Assembly: GCA_029941785.1 (NCBI GenBank)
Contig: JAPYTK010000009.1
Coordinates: 1 to 58,199, forward strand
Origin: Polyangiaceae bacterium
GTDB lineage: Bacteria > Myxococcota_A > Polyangia > Polyangiales > Polyangiaceae
Direction: 5' to 3'
Length of the DNA stretch: 58,199 nucleotides
Shown in pieces: positions 24,742 to 32,588 of the stretch; the first letter of the stretch is position 1, and each line of letters begins with the position of its first letter. The translations under genes and the position numbers were made by a program. Below the pieces are notes generated by a model. It was not told where the DNA came from. It made no database searches and worked only from the letters and a program-made list of their open reading frames with translations.

Positions 24742-25923
24742 TTACCACTGCCGATCGGGGAAGGCGGGGCCAGGCTTGGCGATGTAGTAGCCTTGGAAGA
24801 GATCGCAACCCAGCTCGAGGAGCGTGTCGCGCTCGGCCTCGGTTTCGACGCCTTCGCCGACCACCATGATCCCCATCTCCGAGCAGAGGGAGGTGATCGA
24901 GGCGATGAGCCGCTGCTTGACCTCGAGTTGGTCCACGTCTCTCACGAGAGTCATGTCGATCTTGACGATCTCCGGTTCGAGCAGCGCAAAGCTTGTCAGT
25001 CCTGCATAACCGGCCCCCAAGTCATCAATCGCGATCCGGTAACCCGTCTGCCGCAGGCGCGCGACCCGTTGGCGTAGATCTTGAATCGAATCGATGCTGG
25101 CCCGCTCGGTGATTTCCAATACGACCCGGTTTGCGATTTTGGCGAGCGGGGCATCGGGCGAGATGAGTAGCTCATCCTCGAGATCGAGCGGGTGAAGGTT
25201 GACGAACAACTCGCCTTCCGGAGCGAGACAGTGTCCGTCAATTTCGGTGAAGGGAACGGAGGCTACTTTTCTGACCTTGCGACCCAAATCATGCAATCGT
25301 TTCAGTTTTTCTGCGGCGTTGATGATCGCTCCCGGGTGAGGAAGAGATGTGTCGGTGCTGCGCAACAGAGCTTCGTGCCCGTAAAGCTCACCGTTCCGGT
25401 CGACGATAGGCTGATAGGCCATCCACAAGCCATCGAGCGCGAGCTGGAGGTTTTTCTCGAGTTCATCATTGGGAGAGGCGCTTCCTAGTACTTCGACCGC
25501 CTGGCGGCGAATGCGGGCCATCTGCCGGAGACGTACGGCCTTTTGGGTGACTTCCTCGAGTTGCTCGGGGCTGATCGGCTTAACAAGGTACTTGTAGGCG
25601 CCATAATCGAGCGCTTGCACCGCGGTTTCGACTGCGGGTGCGCCGGTGATCAGGATCATGGGGACGTCATCGTGTTGGTCGCGCAAGAACTGCAACAGTT
25701 CGATGCCGTTCATCTTGGGCATTGAAATGTCGCTGATGATCGCGTCGTAACTCTTGCTGGCGATCGCCTCGGCGGCCACGCGGCCATCATCGACAGCGTC
25801 GACGACGTAACCCGCGGCGCGCAATACACGCGTGCATGCGCGCAGATTGGTCGGATCGTCGTCCACGATCAACACGTGGGCTGTCATCCGCGCCGACGGG
25901 GGCATGTCAGATGGTTTGGCCAT
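24742..25923 (-). CDS. Response regulator with EAL (c-di-GMP phosphodiesterase) domain
   Basis: 393 residues from ATG 25923 (25887 is possible). The receiver domain covers about 14-130: acidic pocket DDD near 21-23, phospho-acceptor Asp65 in IISDISMP, Lys115 in YLVKPIS. The EAL domain covers about 155-390 with the residues needed for catalysis: Glu184 in HEALLR, Asn242 in FVNLHP, Glu270/273 in LEITER, Asp300-301 in IDDLGAGY, Lys322 in VKIDM, and GEGVET. It should hydrolyse c-di-GMP under control of a histidine kinase that is not in the window. In myxobacteria c-di-GMP governs motility, exopolysaccharide and development. Confidence 0.93.
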   Translation of the reverse strand: MAKPSDMPPSARMTAHVLIVDDDPTNLRACTRVLRAAGYVVDAVDDGRVAAEAIASKSYDAIISDISMPKMNGIELLQFLRDQHDDVPMILITGAPAVETAVQALDYGAYKYLVKPISPEQLEEVTQKAVRLRQMARIRRQAVEVLGSASPNDELEKNLQLALDGLWMAYQPIVDRNGELYGHEALLRSTDTSLPHPGAIINAAEKLKRLHDLGRKVRKVASVPFTEIDGHCLAPEGELFVNLHPLDLEDELLISPDAPLAKIANRVVLEITERASIDSIQDLRQRVARLRQTGYRIAIDDLGAGYAGLTSFALLEPEIVKIDMTLVRDVDQLEVKQRLIASITSLCSEMGIMVVGEGVETEAERDTLLELGCDLFQGYYIAKPGPAFPDRQW

Positions 25924-26036
25924 GGTAAGTTCAGCGAAGAGTATGTAGCCGCATCTATCCTGATGTAAATCGGTTTCCTGATGCGGCTGAAGGCGCGAGG
26001 TTGCCGCCGCGTCTGGCTTTGACTCATAGTGTCTGC

Positions 26037-26453
26037 GTGGACGTCGACATCGCATTCGCTCCGGGCGCTGAGCACAACGCGTTGGCGTTGTGGATGAAGC
26101 AACTTCTCGATGCGCGATTGGGCGGTGACCCTGCCAGGCGTCGCACCATGCGGGCGATGCGCGCCGCGGTGGTTCTCGTCGCTCAAGATCGACGACAGAG
26201 CGTGACGCTGCGTTTCGATCACGGGCAATTGACGATCCATGACGCCATCGTTGGCATCCCGGACGTGACGTTTTGCGCTGACTTCACCGTGATCACAGGA
26301 CTGAGCGAGCTTGGCACGTCTCGGCCGGTAGGAGCATCGCTCAAGGTGTGGCGGCGGACCGTGTCGGACTTGGTGAGCAGCGATCTCAAGGTGTACGGCT
26401 TGTTCAGCCATACGCGCCTGGTTTGGCGAATGTTGATGTTGATGGGCCGCTAA
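26037..26453 (+). CDS. SCP2 sterol-binding-like small protein
   Basis: About 138 residues from GTG 26037 (the open frame continues to a TTG at 26001). The core SVTLRFDHGQLTIHDA, followed by PDVTFCADFTVITGLSEL and the C-terminal LKVYGLFSHTRLVWRMLMLM, fits the SCP2 fold, in which a beta-sheet with a lipid tunnel is capped by a C-terminal helix. Such domains bind acyl-CoAs, fatty acids or sterols. It has no signal peptide. Its stop codon overlaps that of the convergent DUF721 gene by 4 bp. Assignment is tentative. Confidence 0.55.
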   Translation: MDVDIAFAPGAEHNALALWMKQLLDARLGGDPARRRTMRAMRAAVVLVAQDRRQSVTLRFDHGQLTIHDAIVGIPDVTFCADFTVITGLSELGTSRPVGASLKVWRRTVSDLVSSDLKVYGLFSHTRLVWRMLMLMGR

Positions 26454-26902
26454 TCCTCGCTCGGTGCGATGCGCTGCGCGGCGAGGGAAAGAGCCGCAGC
26501 CTTGCCGATGGCGGCGGAGAGGTCGTCGGCGTCGAGACGGGCGATATGCTCTGCTAGACCTTCTGGCAGCGGCGGGTTCTTCGGCGGCGCATGCCGTGGG
26601 GGGCGCTCGGGCCGCGCCGGATTGTCGATCTGGCCAACTTGGAAGCGCAGCGCCTTCACCTTCACGCCCTGCTCCGCCAAGGAGCCAATGATGCTCTCCG
26701 ACAACATGGTCAGTTCGTTGGCCCAGGCCGCCGTGGCGGTGCGCACATAAAGGACGTGGCGATCGAGGCGTTCGGGGGAGGTCCGCTTGGCAATCCGTGT
26801 GCCGACGGCGCGTTCCCAGAGAATTGGCGGGAGTGGTCCCACGACGCCCCGTGGTGGTTTGAGCTTCCTGGCCGTGGCGAGAATGTCGTCGATCTTGTCC
26901 AT
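26450..26902 (-). CDS. DUF721 (DciA-like) protein
   Basis: 150 residues. The first 90 residues follow the DUF721 pattern: helix with ILWERAVGTRIAKRTSPERL, then beta-strands HVLYVRTATAAWANELTML and LAEQGVKVKALRFQVGQ. The tail is Pro-rich then helical. DciA, the best known member, loads the replicative helicase in bacteria lacking DnaC/DnaI. Many paralogues have no known role, so helicase loading is a possibility only. Next to the SCP2-like gene (convergent) and 12 bp downstream of nothing else on its strand. Confidence 0.75.
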   Translation of the reverse strand: MDKIDDILATARKLKPPRGVVGPLPPILWERAVGTRIAKRTSPERLDRHVLYVRTATAAWANELTMLSESIIGSLAEQGVKVKALRFQVGQIDNPARPERPPRHAPPKNPPLPEGLAEHIARLDADDLSAAIGKAAALSLAAQRIAPSED

Positions 26903-26914
26903 GACGGCCGGGTA

Positions 26915-27832
26915 CTAACGCGGCAGTAGCGCGCTGAAGAAGAAGGTCTCGGAAGGTCGGTTCCCGCGGAAGTGAACGCGGTATCTTAGATCGGGCTCGA
27001 GCACTTCTGCAATGGCGCCGTTGCGCATGCCCTGACTCCAGCGATAGGCGCGGACGCGGTCCCCAACCTTGTAGATGCCGGCGCCTAGCACCAAGGGTTG
27101 GACCTTTTTCAGCGGGTGCCGCTCGACGTGGCCGCTCGAGGTCCAGATCCAAGCATGATTCGTGTCTGCGGCGACGAGCAATCCCCGCGAGTACTCTCCG
27201 ATCTTGGGGTAGGCAACGTACGCCATCACCGAGACCCCTTGGCGGGGAAGTTCCGCATGGTCGACGTCGATTTCGCGGGTTTCTCCCGCCCAATCGTAAC
27301 GAGCTCGAATCGGCTTGCCTGGCTCGAGTTGCACGACTCGCGCTAGGATCGCTGGTGTTGTGAACGTCGAGACCAGCGCGACGGAGCCGACGCGTAGACC
27401 GATTGGTGGCGAGACCCGGTGAATGACCGAGCCTGGCACGCCCTCGATGCGGCGGCGCTTGCGCGAAATGAGGACGGCGGTGTTGTCTGCCACGCTCTCA
27501 AGCGTGTACATGCTCGGCTCGGCGAGTTCGCTGTGCGATTCGGGTATGGTCGCCCATACTTTGTCGCCGGCCTTCGCATTGACGGCGGTAATAGGTAGGG
27601 AGCGGGACCACTTCGGGGCCGTCGTTCGCGCCGGCAGGGCACTTGGAGCGTCGAACAAGGGCGGGATTACGGGCGGCTGGGCTGATGCCAAGGTGGTGCC
27701 GTCGCTGCTTAGGTTGGCTTGGATCGGGGCACCTTCGGCGCATGCGCTGCCGATGAGCGAACAGGCGCCCAGCGCGGCGGTCACGAAGCAGCGGGAGGCG
27801 GCCTGACGAACGGAGACTTCGAAGGTACTCAA
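26915..27832 (-). CDS. Secreted protein with SH3/Tudor-like repeats, unknown function
   Basis: The open frame continues upstream across the tRNA gene, so the true start must be downstream of it. TTG 27832 gives a signal-type N-terminus with Arg residues, a hydrophobic stretch and LIGSACAEGAP, and 305 residues; the start is uncertain. The mature part contains repeated small beta modules with KAGDKVWATIPES, LRVGSVALVST and YKVGDRVRAYRWSQGMRNGA, each followed by a strand such as YRVHFRGN. This recalls Tudor/SH3-like barrels. No catalytic residues are seen. Confidence 0.6.
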   Translation of the reverse strand: MSTFEVSVRQAASRCFVTAALGACSLIGSACAEGAPIQANLSSDGTTLASAQPPVIPPLFDAPSALPARTTAPKWSRSLPITAVNAKAGDKVWATIPESHSELAEPSMYTLESVADNTAVLISRKRRRIEGVPGSVIHRVSPPIGLRVGSVALVSTFTTPAILARVVQLEPGKPIRARYDWAGETREIDVDHAELPRQGVSVMAYVAYPKIGEYSRGLLVAADTNHAWIWTSSGHVERHPLKKVQPLVLGAGIYKVGDRVRAYRWSQGMRNGAIAEVLEPDLRYRVHFRGNRPSETFFFSALLPR

Positions 27833-27906
27833 GACGGAATACAGTACAGCTCGAAGAGCACGAGCTTGCAAGTCCAAGTCGCCGCCGGTAATGTCCGCGC
27901 CGCAGA

Positions 27907-27993
27907 GCCGGAGTGGCGGAATTGGTAGACGCAGCGGATTCAAAATCCGCCGGTGGTAACACTGTGTCGGTTCAAGTCCGACCTCCGGTACCA
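27907..27993 (+). tRNA. tRNA-Leu (anticodon CAA)
   Basis: A full type II cloverleaf of 87 nt including an encoded CCA. The acceptor is GCCGGAG with CTCCGGT (one G-U pair), the D-arm is GTGGCGGAATTGGTAGACGC, the anticodon stem-loop is GCGGATTCAAAATCCGC with loop TTCAAAA (anticodon CAA, reads UUG), there is a variable arm, and the T-arm contains GGTTCAAGTCC. The discriminator is A, as expected for bacterial tRNA-Leu. It stands alone between two divergent protein genes. Confidence 0.96.
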
Positions 27994-28146
27994 GAGTGAA
28001 GACCCGAACGGGGTTGTCTGAGGCGAGCCGCACGGTCGATGGTTCGTCGTCGGTTCGCCGGATGGGATTCAGCCAGCCGGTGGGGGTTTCTTTTAGCAAC
28101 GGCGGCTGTTGCCATTGTCAACTGGGTGGTCCATCTTGGAGCCTAA

Positions 28147-28169
28147 GTGCCTGAAGATATTATAGGCAC
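28147..28169 (+). promoter_or_regulatory. Inverted repeat in the selenoprotein leader
   Basis: GTGCCT at 28147-28152 and AGGCAC at 28164-28169 form a 6-bp inverted repeat around an AT-rich centre. The centre includes TATTAT (28158-28163), a possible -10 element; TTGGAG 16 bp upstream is only a weak -35 match. The repeat would be suited to a repressor overlapping the promoter, or to a hairpin in the leader. It ends 22 bp before the ATG at 28192. Confidence 0.35.
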
Positions 28170-28191
28170 GTACTTTGCAACACTGTCCATC

Positions 28192-28863
28192 ATGACAACA
28201 CCAGGATTCAGTTCAGCAGCGTTTCTCTCAACGATGGCCATGCTCGTGGGGTGCGGCTCCGCAGATGAGCCCGCTCACTTCGATGACGCTGGCGGTAGCG
28301 GCGGCTCTTCGAGCGGCGAGGCCAACGCAGTCGGCGCCGGCGGCGACGACGCTGGGAACAAGTCCGCCTGTCAAGAGATCATGGGGGAGGGATATGCGGT
28401 TGGCGACATCGCCGCGAATTGGTCGCTTCCCAATGCTCTGGGTGAGATGATCGAACTGCACGACATGTGCGGCAAGGTTATCTTCTTCGAAGAAGGGTCC
28501 ATGTGGTGACCCCCTTGCAACGAGAGACTCGCCAGGTTGGCAGAGTGGCAGGACAACGAGCTCGCGGGAATCGAGGACATTGCATACGTGGTGGCGTCGC
28601 ACGCAGACGTCTACAAGGGATCGGTCGAGCCGGAAGAAATCGAACTGTGGCCATTGCAGCATGGCTTCTCTTACGACCACCTTCTCATCGATGACAGTCG
28701 CAAGGTCATGGACGCCTACTTCGATGCCAATCCCGGCCCGAAGTACACCCAGGCAGTCACGGTGATCATCGACAAGAACATGGTGATACGGAAGGTCGGA
28801 AGCACGTACGACACCGAGCATGACGAGAACCTGGCTTTGCTGCTTGAGCTCATCGACGAGTAG
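28192..28863 (+). CDS. Thioredoxin-fold lipoprotein, probable selenoprotein (Sec at UGA 28507-28509)
   Basis: Read through an in-frame TGA, the gene encodes 223 residues. The signal and lipobox (MAMLVGCGS) come first, then a Gly/Ser/Ala linker, then a TlpA/thioredoxin-like domain. The domain runs GYAVGDIAANWSLPNALGEM, CGKVIFFEEGSMW, then UGA, then PPCNERLARLAEW, and later LLIDDSRKVMDAYFD and VTVIIDKNMVIRKVG. The TGA sits exactly where the first Cys of a W-C-P-P-C redox site belongs (residue 106; resolving Cys109). The frame and protein-like composition continue for 117 codons after it. The usual cis-Pro before the VIID strand is not present (TQAVT). A nonsense mutation of TGT/TGC is the alternative. 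Expected role: thiol or peroxide redox chemistry at the periplasmic face. Confidence 0.82.
28527..28546 (+). promoter_or_regulatory. SECIS-like hairpin downstream of the UGA codon
   Basis: ACTC (28527-28530) pairs with GAGT (28543-28546), and GCC (28531-28533) pairs with GGC (28539-28541). A42 is a single bulge, and the apical loop is AGGUU with GGU at 28535-28537. Bacterial SECIS elements lie inside the coding region, with the apical loop about 16-37 nt after the UGA and a G near the loop start. Here the loop G is 26 nt past the UGA. The E. coli fdhF element has the loop AGGUCU on a short stem with one bulge, so the match is close, although the bulge is on the other strand. Confidence 0.7.
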
Positions 28864-28949
28864 GCGTGTCCGTTGCGTTACGACGTGTCACGGTAGGCCG
28901 AGTTGGTGAGGGTGCGCGGAGATGACGCTGGCGCAGCCTAGCGGTCTTC

Positions 28950-29753
28950 TCAGCGTTTCTTGTACTGCTCGGCGCCGACGTCATCGAAGAATAGGCGCCA
29001 TCGGGCAAGAACTTCGTCGTGGACGGCGAGCAACTTCTTCAGGTTGCCATACTTCTTCGCTTGCAAGGCCTCCCGGCCGTAGGGGGGCCAGACGAGGATG
29101 TCCGTGCATGAGAAGCAGACATTGACGCTTGCGACAGCTTTACCTTGCTCGTCGAAGAAGACCACCGCGTGACGGGGGAACGCGCATTTCGACGTCAGCA
29201 TTTCGCCGGCCGTCCGGTGGGTCAACTCAAGCGCGGCATCCGCTTGTTCTTTGCTCAGCGCGATGGTCTGCTGAACGTTCGTGCTCCACTTTCCGTCGTA
29301 CACGCGCAACTTCCCAGCTCGAGGACCGTAAGGCACGAAGTTGTACGTATAGGCCTTTGCGGTCGCCCAAGGGGTTGGCGGCCATTTTTGCCGGTAGACT
29401 CGGTGTAGCGTTTGTTTCGTAGGCGCCAGAAGCGCCGCAAGATCCGGTCCGGGAACGGCAACCGGCAGTGTCTCTGCGGCTGCGTGCGAGGTGGCGGCGG
29501 CTGACGCCGTCGGAGGAGAAGCTGGCGAGCTGCTCGGCGCTGGCGTGTCGGTCGGCGTCGCGCTCCTGACGGGCGCCGGCACGCGGTCGTTTCGTGTCGG
29601 TGTAGCCGAGGCGTCCGCCGCGGGTGTGGGGACGGGTTGCACGGGTGCTTCACGTGCGCCCTCCGCGGACTTCTTCATACACGAGGTCCAGCAGAGGCTC
29701 GCCATCACGGCCACCAAGGCGATTCGCGCGGCTGCTTCGCTCCGCTGCCTCAT
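28950..29753 (-). CDS. Lipoprotein with Pro/Ala-rich linker and CxxC domain
   Basis: About 267 residues from ATG 29753 (ATG 29780 is possible). The signal MRQRSEAAARIALVAVMASL ends in CWTSCMKKS, a lipobox-like site. Residues 35-100 are a Pro/Ala/Ser/Thr linker. The C-terminal domain has LTSKCAFPRHAVVFFDEQGK followed by VNVCFSCTDILVWPP; the CFSC pair and the downstream DDVG segment recall a small domain found in several predicted periplasmic proteins, but no family name is certain. The two cysteines may form a disulphide or bind a metal. Convergent with the selenoprotein gene; the redox theme could be a coincidence. Confidence 0.65.
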   Translation of the reverse strand: MRQRSEAAARIALVAVMASLCWTSCMKKSAEGAREAPVQPVPTPAADASATPTRNDRVPAPVRSATPTDTPAPSSSPASPPTASAAATSHAAAETLPVAVPGPDLAALLAPTKQTLHRVYRQKWPPTPWATAKAYTYNFVPYGPRAGKLRVYDGKWSTNVQQTIALSKEQADAALELTHRTAGEMLTSKCAFPRHAVVFFDEQGKAVASVNVCFSCTDILVWPPYGREALQAKKYGNLKKLLAVHDEVLARWRLFFDDVGAEQYKKR

Positions 29754-29939
29754 GGCTGCTTGGCGCACTTCATCGAGCAAGTTCGTATCTTATGCTTTTT
29801 TTAGGGCGCGCCAAGATTTTTCGAGCGTCGTGCACCGTGCGGGGCTCTCGGGCGAGTCAGCACCGAACTCGGGCTCGTGGTACCTTGCCCCGCGATCGCC
29901 GGCGCAGGTGATGTGGAAGCGCAGCTTGAAGTGATGCCG

Positions 29940-30725
29940 ATGAACGATTTCTCCGAGGTGTGTACCGTGCAGCCGTTGGCCGCCGATCGTTTTGGCATTG
30001 CCGTGCCTGACGGCTGGCAACAAGGGCGGGGCGCCTTTGGTGGTCTCGGGATCGGATTTGCTGTGCGTGCGATGCAAGCGATCGAGCCGGACCGGGCGCT
30101 GCGGGTGCTCACGGCGGAACTGCCTGGCCCGCTCCTCGTCGGCGAGGCGGCGATCGACGTCATCACGTTGCGACGCGGTAAGGGTACGACGGTGCTCGAG
30201 GCTCATGTAAAGCAGGCTGGTGACGTTTGCGTGCGCGTGAGCGGATTCTTCGGTCGTGATCGGGGAGATGAGCGAAGCTGGGTTCCTACCCCGCCAAGAA
30301 CGGGCCGATGGCAAGATGTCGAGCCACTACCCGAGTCGACCTTGCCTCCTCGTTTTGCTTCGGCATTCGAGTACCGCGTGACCGGACCCCTGCCTTTCTC
30401 GGCCGGAAAAGAGCCTCGGGCCGAGGGCTGGATCCGTTTGCGCGGCGGCGGCCCGACGTGGGGGGCGCCAGAGGTCGCAGCGATGGCGGACGCTTATTGG
30501 CCTTCTTGTTTTGCGATCGAGAATGGCCCCCGGCCGATGGCGACCGTCGCCTACACTCTCCATCTTCACGATGGGGCGCGTCAGCTCTCCTCGGCCGAGC
30601 CTCTGTTCTACAGAGCGAAATGCGATGTCGCGGGATCGGGCTTCTTGTTCGAACGTCGAGAGCTGTGGACCGCCGATGGGCAGCTCGTGGCCGTCAATCC
30701 GCAGACCTTCATCGTCATCAAGTAG
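29940..30725 (+). CDS. Thioesterase-superfamily (TesB-like double hotdog) protein
   Basis: 261 residues from ATG 29940, which has GAAG at a good distance; ATG 29934 is too close to it. The layout is two hotdog halves: DGWQQGRGAFGGLGIGFAVR with the first central helix, VLTAELPGPLLVGEAAIDV, then WPSCFAIENGPRPMATVAYTLHLHD, and finally ELWTADGQLVAVNPQTFIVI. This last strand (xxWxxxGxLVAxxxQ) is typical of acyl-CoA thioesterase II relatives. It should hydrolyse acyl-CoA thioesters in the cytosol. Single-gene unit between two lipoprotein genes. Confidence 0.85.
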   Translation: MNDFSEVCTVQPLAADRFGIAVPDGWQQGRGAFGGLGIGFAVRAMQAIEPDRALRVLTAELPGPLLVGEAAIDVITLRRGKGTTVLEAHVKQAGDVCVRVSGFFGRDRGDERSWVPTPPRTGRWQDVEPLPESTLPPRFASAFEYRVTGPLPFSAGKEPRAEGWIRLRGGGPTWGAPEVAAMADAYWPSCFAIENGPRPMATVAYTLHLHDGARQLSSAEPLFYRAKCDVAGSGFLFERRELWTADGQLVAVNPQTFIVIK

Positions 30726-30750
30726 CGGCGAGCGGCTCGCGAGTAGCGCT

Positions 30751-31464
30751 TCAGTAGACGCACTGGATGGGCTCGCTCGGCGCCTGAACCAAGTGGAACT
30801 GGCCGTCGATCTTGATGGGCATCGAGAAGATCCAGTCGCCCCCGCACATTTCGCACGGGGTAGGCATCGCAGCGGAGCCCTTGCCCATGTTGGCAACTTT
30901 GCTGTGTACGACGTCGGATTTGCTCATCGCGGGGATCATTCCGCTGTTTCCGGGGGTGATTGTGAACTTCCAGCCGAGCATGTCGTTCGCCTTGGTCATT
31001 TGGAGGGACGCGGCACTGACGGTTCCGTATCCGGGCATCATCCCGGCCGAATTGTCGTATTCGATGGTGACGCTGCCGTTGATGGGGTCAGAGCTGACGA
31101 CGGGCTGGCAGTTGATGTAAAAATCGTGCTTCACGACGCTGACCGTAAGCATGGACATGCCGCCGCTGCTGCTGCTCGCGGTGACGCTGCTCGCGGTGAC
31201 GCTGCTCGCGGTGCTGCTGCTCGCGGTGACGCTGCTCGCCACAGTCGAGCCGGAGCCGCCCGTGGAGCTGGAGATCGCCCCGCCAGATCCGCCAGAGCCT
31301 GCCGTTGCCATCTGACCGCCTGCGCTACTGGCGGTTACGGTGCCGCCCGCGCCGCCATTGCTGCTGGACGTGTCGTCGTCCGTGCTGTTCGAGCCGACCG
31401 TGGCGCTGACGCAAGCGGCGAGTCCGACCATGGATCCAAAGAAGAAAAGTGAGGTTGCTCGCAT
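30751..31464 (-). CDS. Lipoprotein with low-complexity Ser/Ala/Thr/Gly linker
   Basis: 237 residues from ATG 31464 (31473 also possible). The signal MRATSLFFFGSMVGLAACVS has a clear lipobox (LAAC). The next 85 residues are almost only Ser, Gly, Ala and Thr, including a tandem SSVTA unit. The mature domain carries conserved-looking Cys and Met residues (NCQPVV, PTPCEMCGGDWIF) and hydrophobic strands. The C-x-x-C next to His/Met-rich segments could bind a metal, but no family was recognised. Confidence 0.72.
   Translation of the reverse strand: MRATSLFFFGSMVGLAACVSATVGSNSTDDDTSSSNGGAGGTVTASSAGGQMATAGSGGSGGAISSSTGGSGSTVASSVTASSSTASSVTASSVTASSSSGGMSMLTVSVVKHDFYINCQPVVSSDPINGSVTIEYDNSAGMMPGYGTVSAASLQMTKANDMLGWKFTITPGNSGMIPAMSKSDVVHSKVANMGKGSAAMPTPCEMCGGDWIFSMPIKIDGQFHLVQAPSEPIQCVY
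31170..31250. repeat. Short tandem repeat inside the lipoprotein linker
   Basis: Several near-perfect copies of a 15-bp unit GCTGCTCGCGGTGAC with one shortened copy. On the coding strand they give SSVTA-type units in the linker. Units keep the reading frame, so copy number could vary without loss of the protein. Confidence 0.7.
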
Positions 31465-31580
31465 GGCTGTCATCGTACGCCTTTTTGGCCCGCTTCTCGA
31501 CCCCCGCTTTGGTTATCACGCCCAGTCGAGTGAATGTTATGTCGCGACGAATGCCCCGGTTTGCGCTAATCTGAGCATCT

Positions 31581-32564
31581 ATGTTGCGGTCCATCAGCGC
31601 GGTTTTTGTAAGTTTTTCCCTCGCGGGCTGTGTGCCGCCGATGCCGCCGGACGTCGCTGAAGCACCGCCGCATGCCCATGCCGAAGAGCGGCCGTTCGTA
31701 TGCCGAGGTGGTGATCTGCCGGCCAAGGGGCAGGGCAGCAAGGCGAAAAACAAGAAGCGGATGGCGTGGAAAAAGTTCCACCGCAAGCACGCCAAGATGC
31801 GCAAGAGGATGACGGGGATGAAGGCCATGCACGGTCAGGGCGGCGCCAAGTCGGGGGCGGATGCGGCCCCTCCGAAGGGCCCACCAAACAAGGGTTCATT
31901 GCTCGTCGAGCGGACAGACAAAGAGGCTCCCGTCCTACGTAACGCCAAAGAACTGTTCAAGGCACGGGTCAAGCTCCGAGCGGATCGGGCCCGCTTGGGG
32001 GACATTGCCCTAGGCCTATCGGATGCGCTGGGCGTCGCCGTGGTCGTCCAAACGTCGTTGACCGGGCGTCGCGTCACGATGGCCATGCCGGACGGATCGG
32101 TAGGGCAGGTGGTGCGTGTCTTGCGCGAGGGGTTGGGCCTTGCCATCTCCTATCGCGCTCGCACCCTACATATCGAGAGCTACCGCTGGGTCGATCGGCG
32201 AAACCGGATGAACCGCAAGCGTCGGCGTGCGCGCGCGGAGCGCAAGCGTCGTGGCAAGCTGGGCGGGAAGCTGGAGACCTTGATCGTCCCGGTCCCCGCT
32301 GGCATCTCGCCGCGGCAGCTTGCGGTGACCTACTGCAGAACGATCGCGAGCCGCCGTGGCTCGGCGTCTGTCCTCGGTGAGGCCGTCATGATCCGAGACC
32401 GCGCGCGACATGTCGCCACGTTCAAGGCGACGATGGACGCTGTGCGCGATTCCATCAACACGGGGGAAACGCGACACACCAAATCAGCGATGGGTGAGGC
32501 TGACAGCCCAAACCACGCGAAGGCTCCAGCTCCGAAGCCCCCCAAGACGGCCGAGTCGCGATAA
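31581..32564 (+). CDS. Lipoprotein with basic linker and STN-like domain
   Basis: 327 residues. The signal MLRSISAVFVSFSLAGCVPP ends in a lipobox. Residues 45-85 are strongly basic (Lys/Arg). Around 132-195 is LGDIALGLSDALGVAVVVQT through VTMAMPDGSVGQVVRVLREG to LGLAISYRARTLHIES, which has the two-helix/two-strand shape of the secretin and TonB short N-terminal (STN) domain. A second basic stretch (NRKRRRARAERKRRGK) follows. It may bind cell-wall or nucleic-acid polymers through the basic regions; inference only. Divergent from the preceding lipoprotein gene. Confidence 0.65.
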   Translation: MLRSISAVFVSFSLAGCVPPMPPDVAEAPPHAHAEERPFVCRGGDLPAKGQGSKAKNKKRMAWKKFHRKHAKMRKRMTGMKAMHGQGGAKSGADAAPPKGPPNKGSLLVERTDKEAPVLRNAKELFKARVKLRADRARLGDIALGLSDALGVAVVVQTSLTGRRVTMAMPDGSVGQVVRVLREGLGLAISYRARTLHIESYRWVDRRNRMNRKRRRARAERKRRGKLGGKLETLIVPVPAGISPRQLAVTYCRTIASRRGSASVLGEAVMIRDRARHVATFKATMDAVRDSINTGETRHTKSAMGEADSPNHAKAPAPKPPKTAESR

Positions 32565-32588
32565 GCGTGCCGTAAGATCGCCCGGCGG

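Noticed and set aside
27833-28099. N-terminal extension of the minus-strand Tudor-like gene
   Set aside because: It runs antisense through the tRNA-Leu gene, so the start must be downstream of it.
28537-28863. Separate small gene after the TGA
   Set aside because: It is in the same frame as the upstream half and completes its thioredoxin fold, so it is treated as one gene with a recoded codon.
31170-31250. CRISPR-like repeat
   Set aside because: Units are 15 bp without spacers and encode a Ser/Val/Thr linker in frame.
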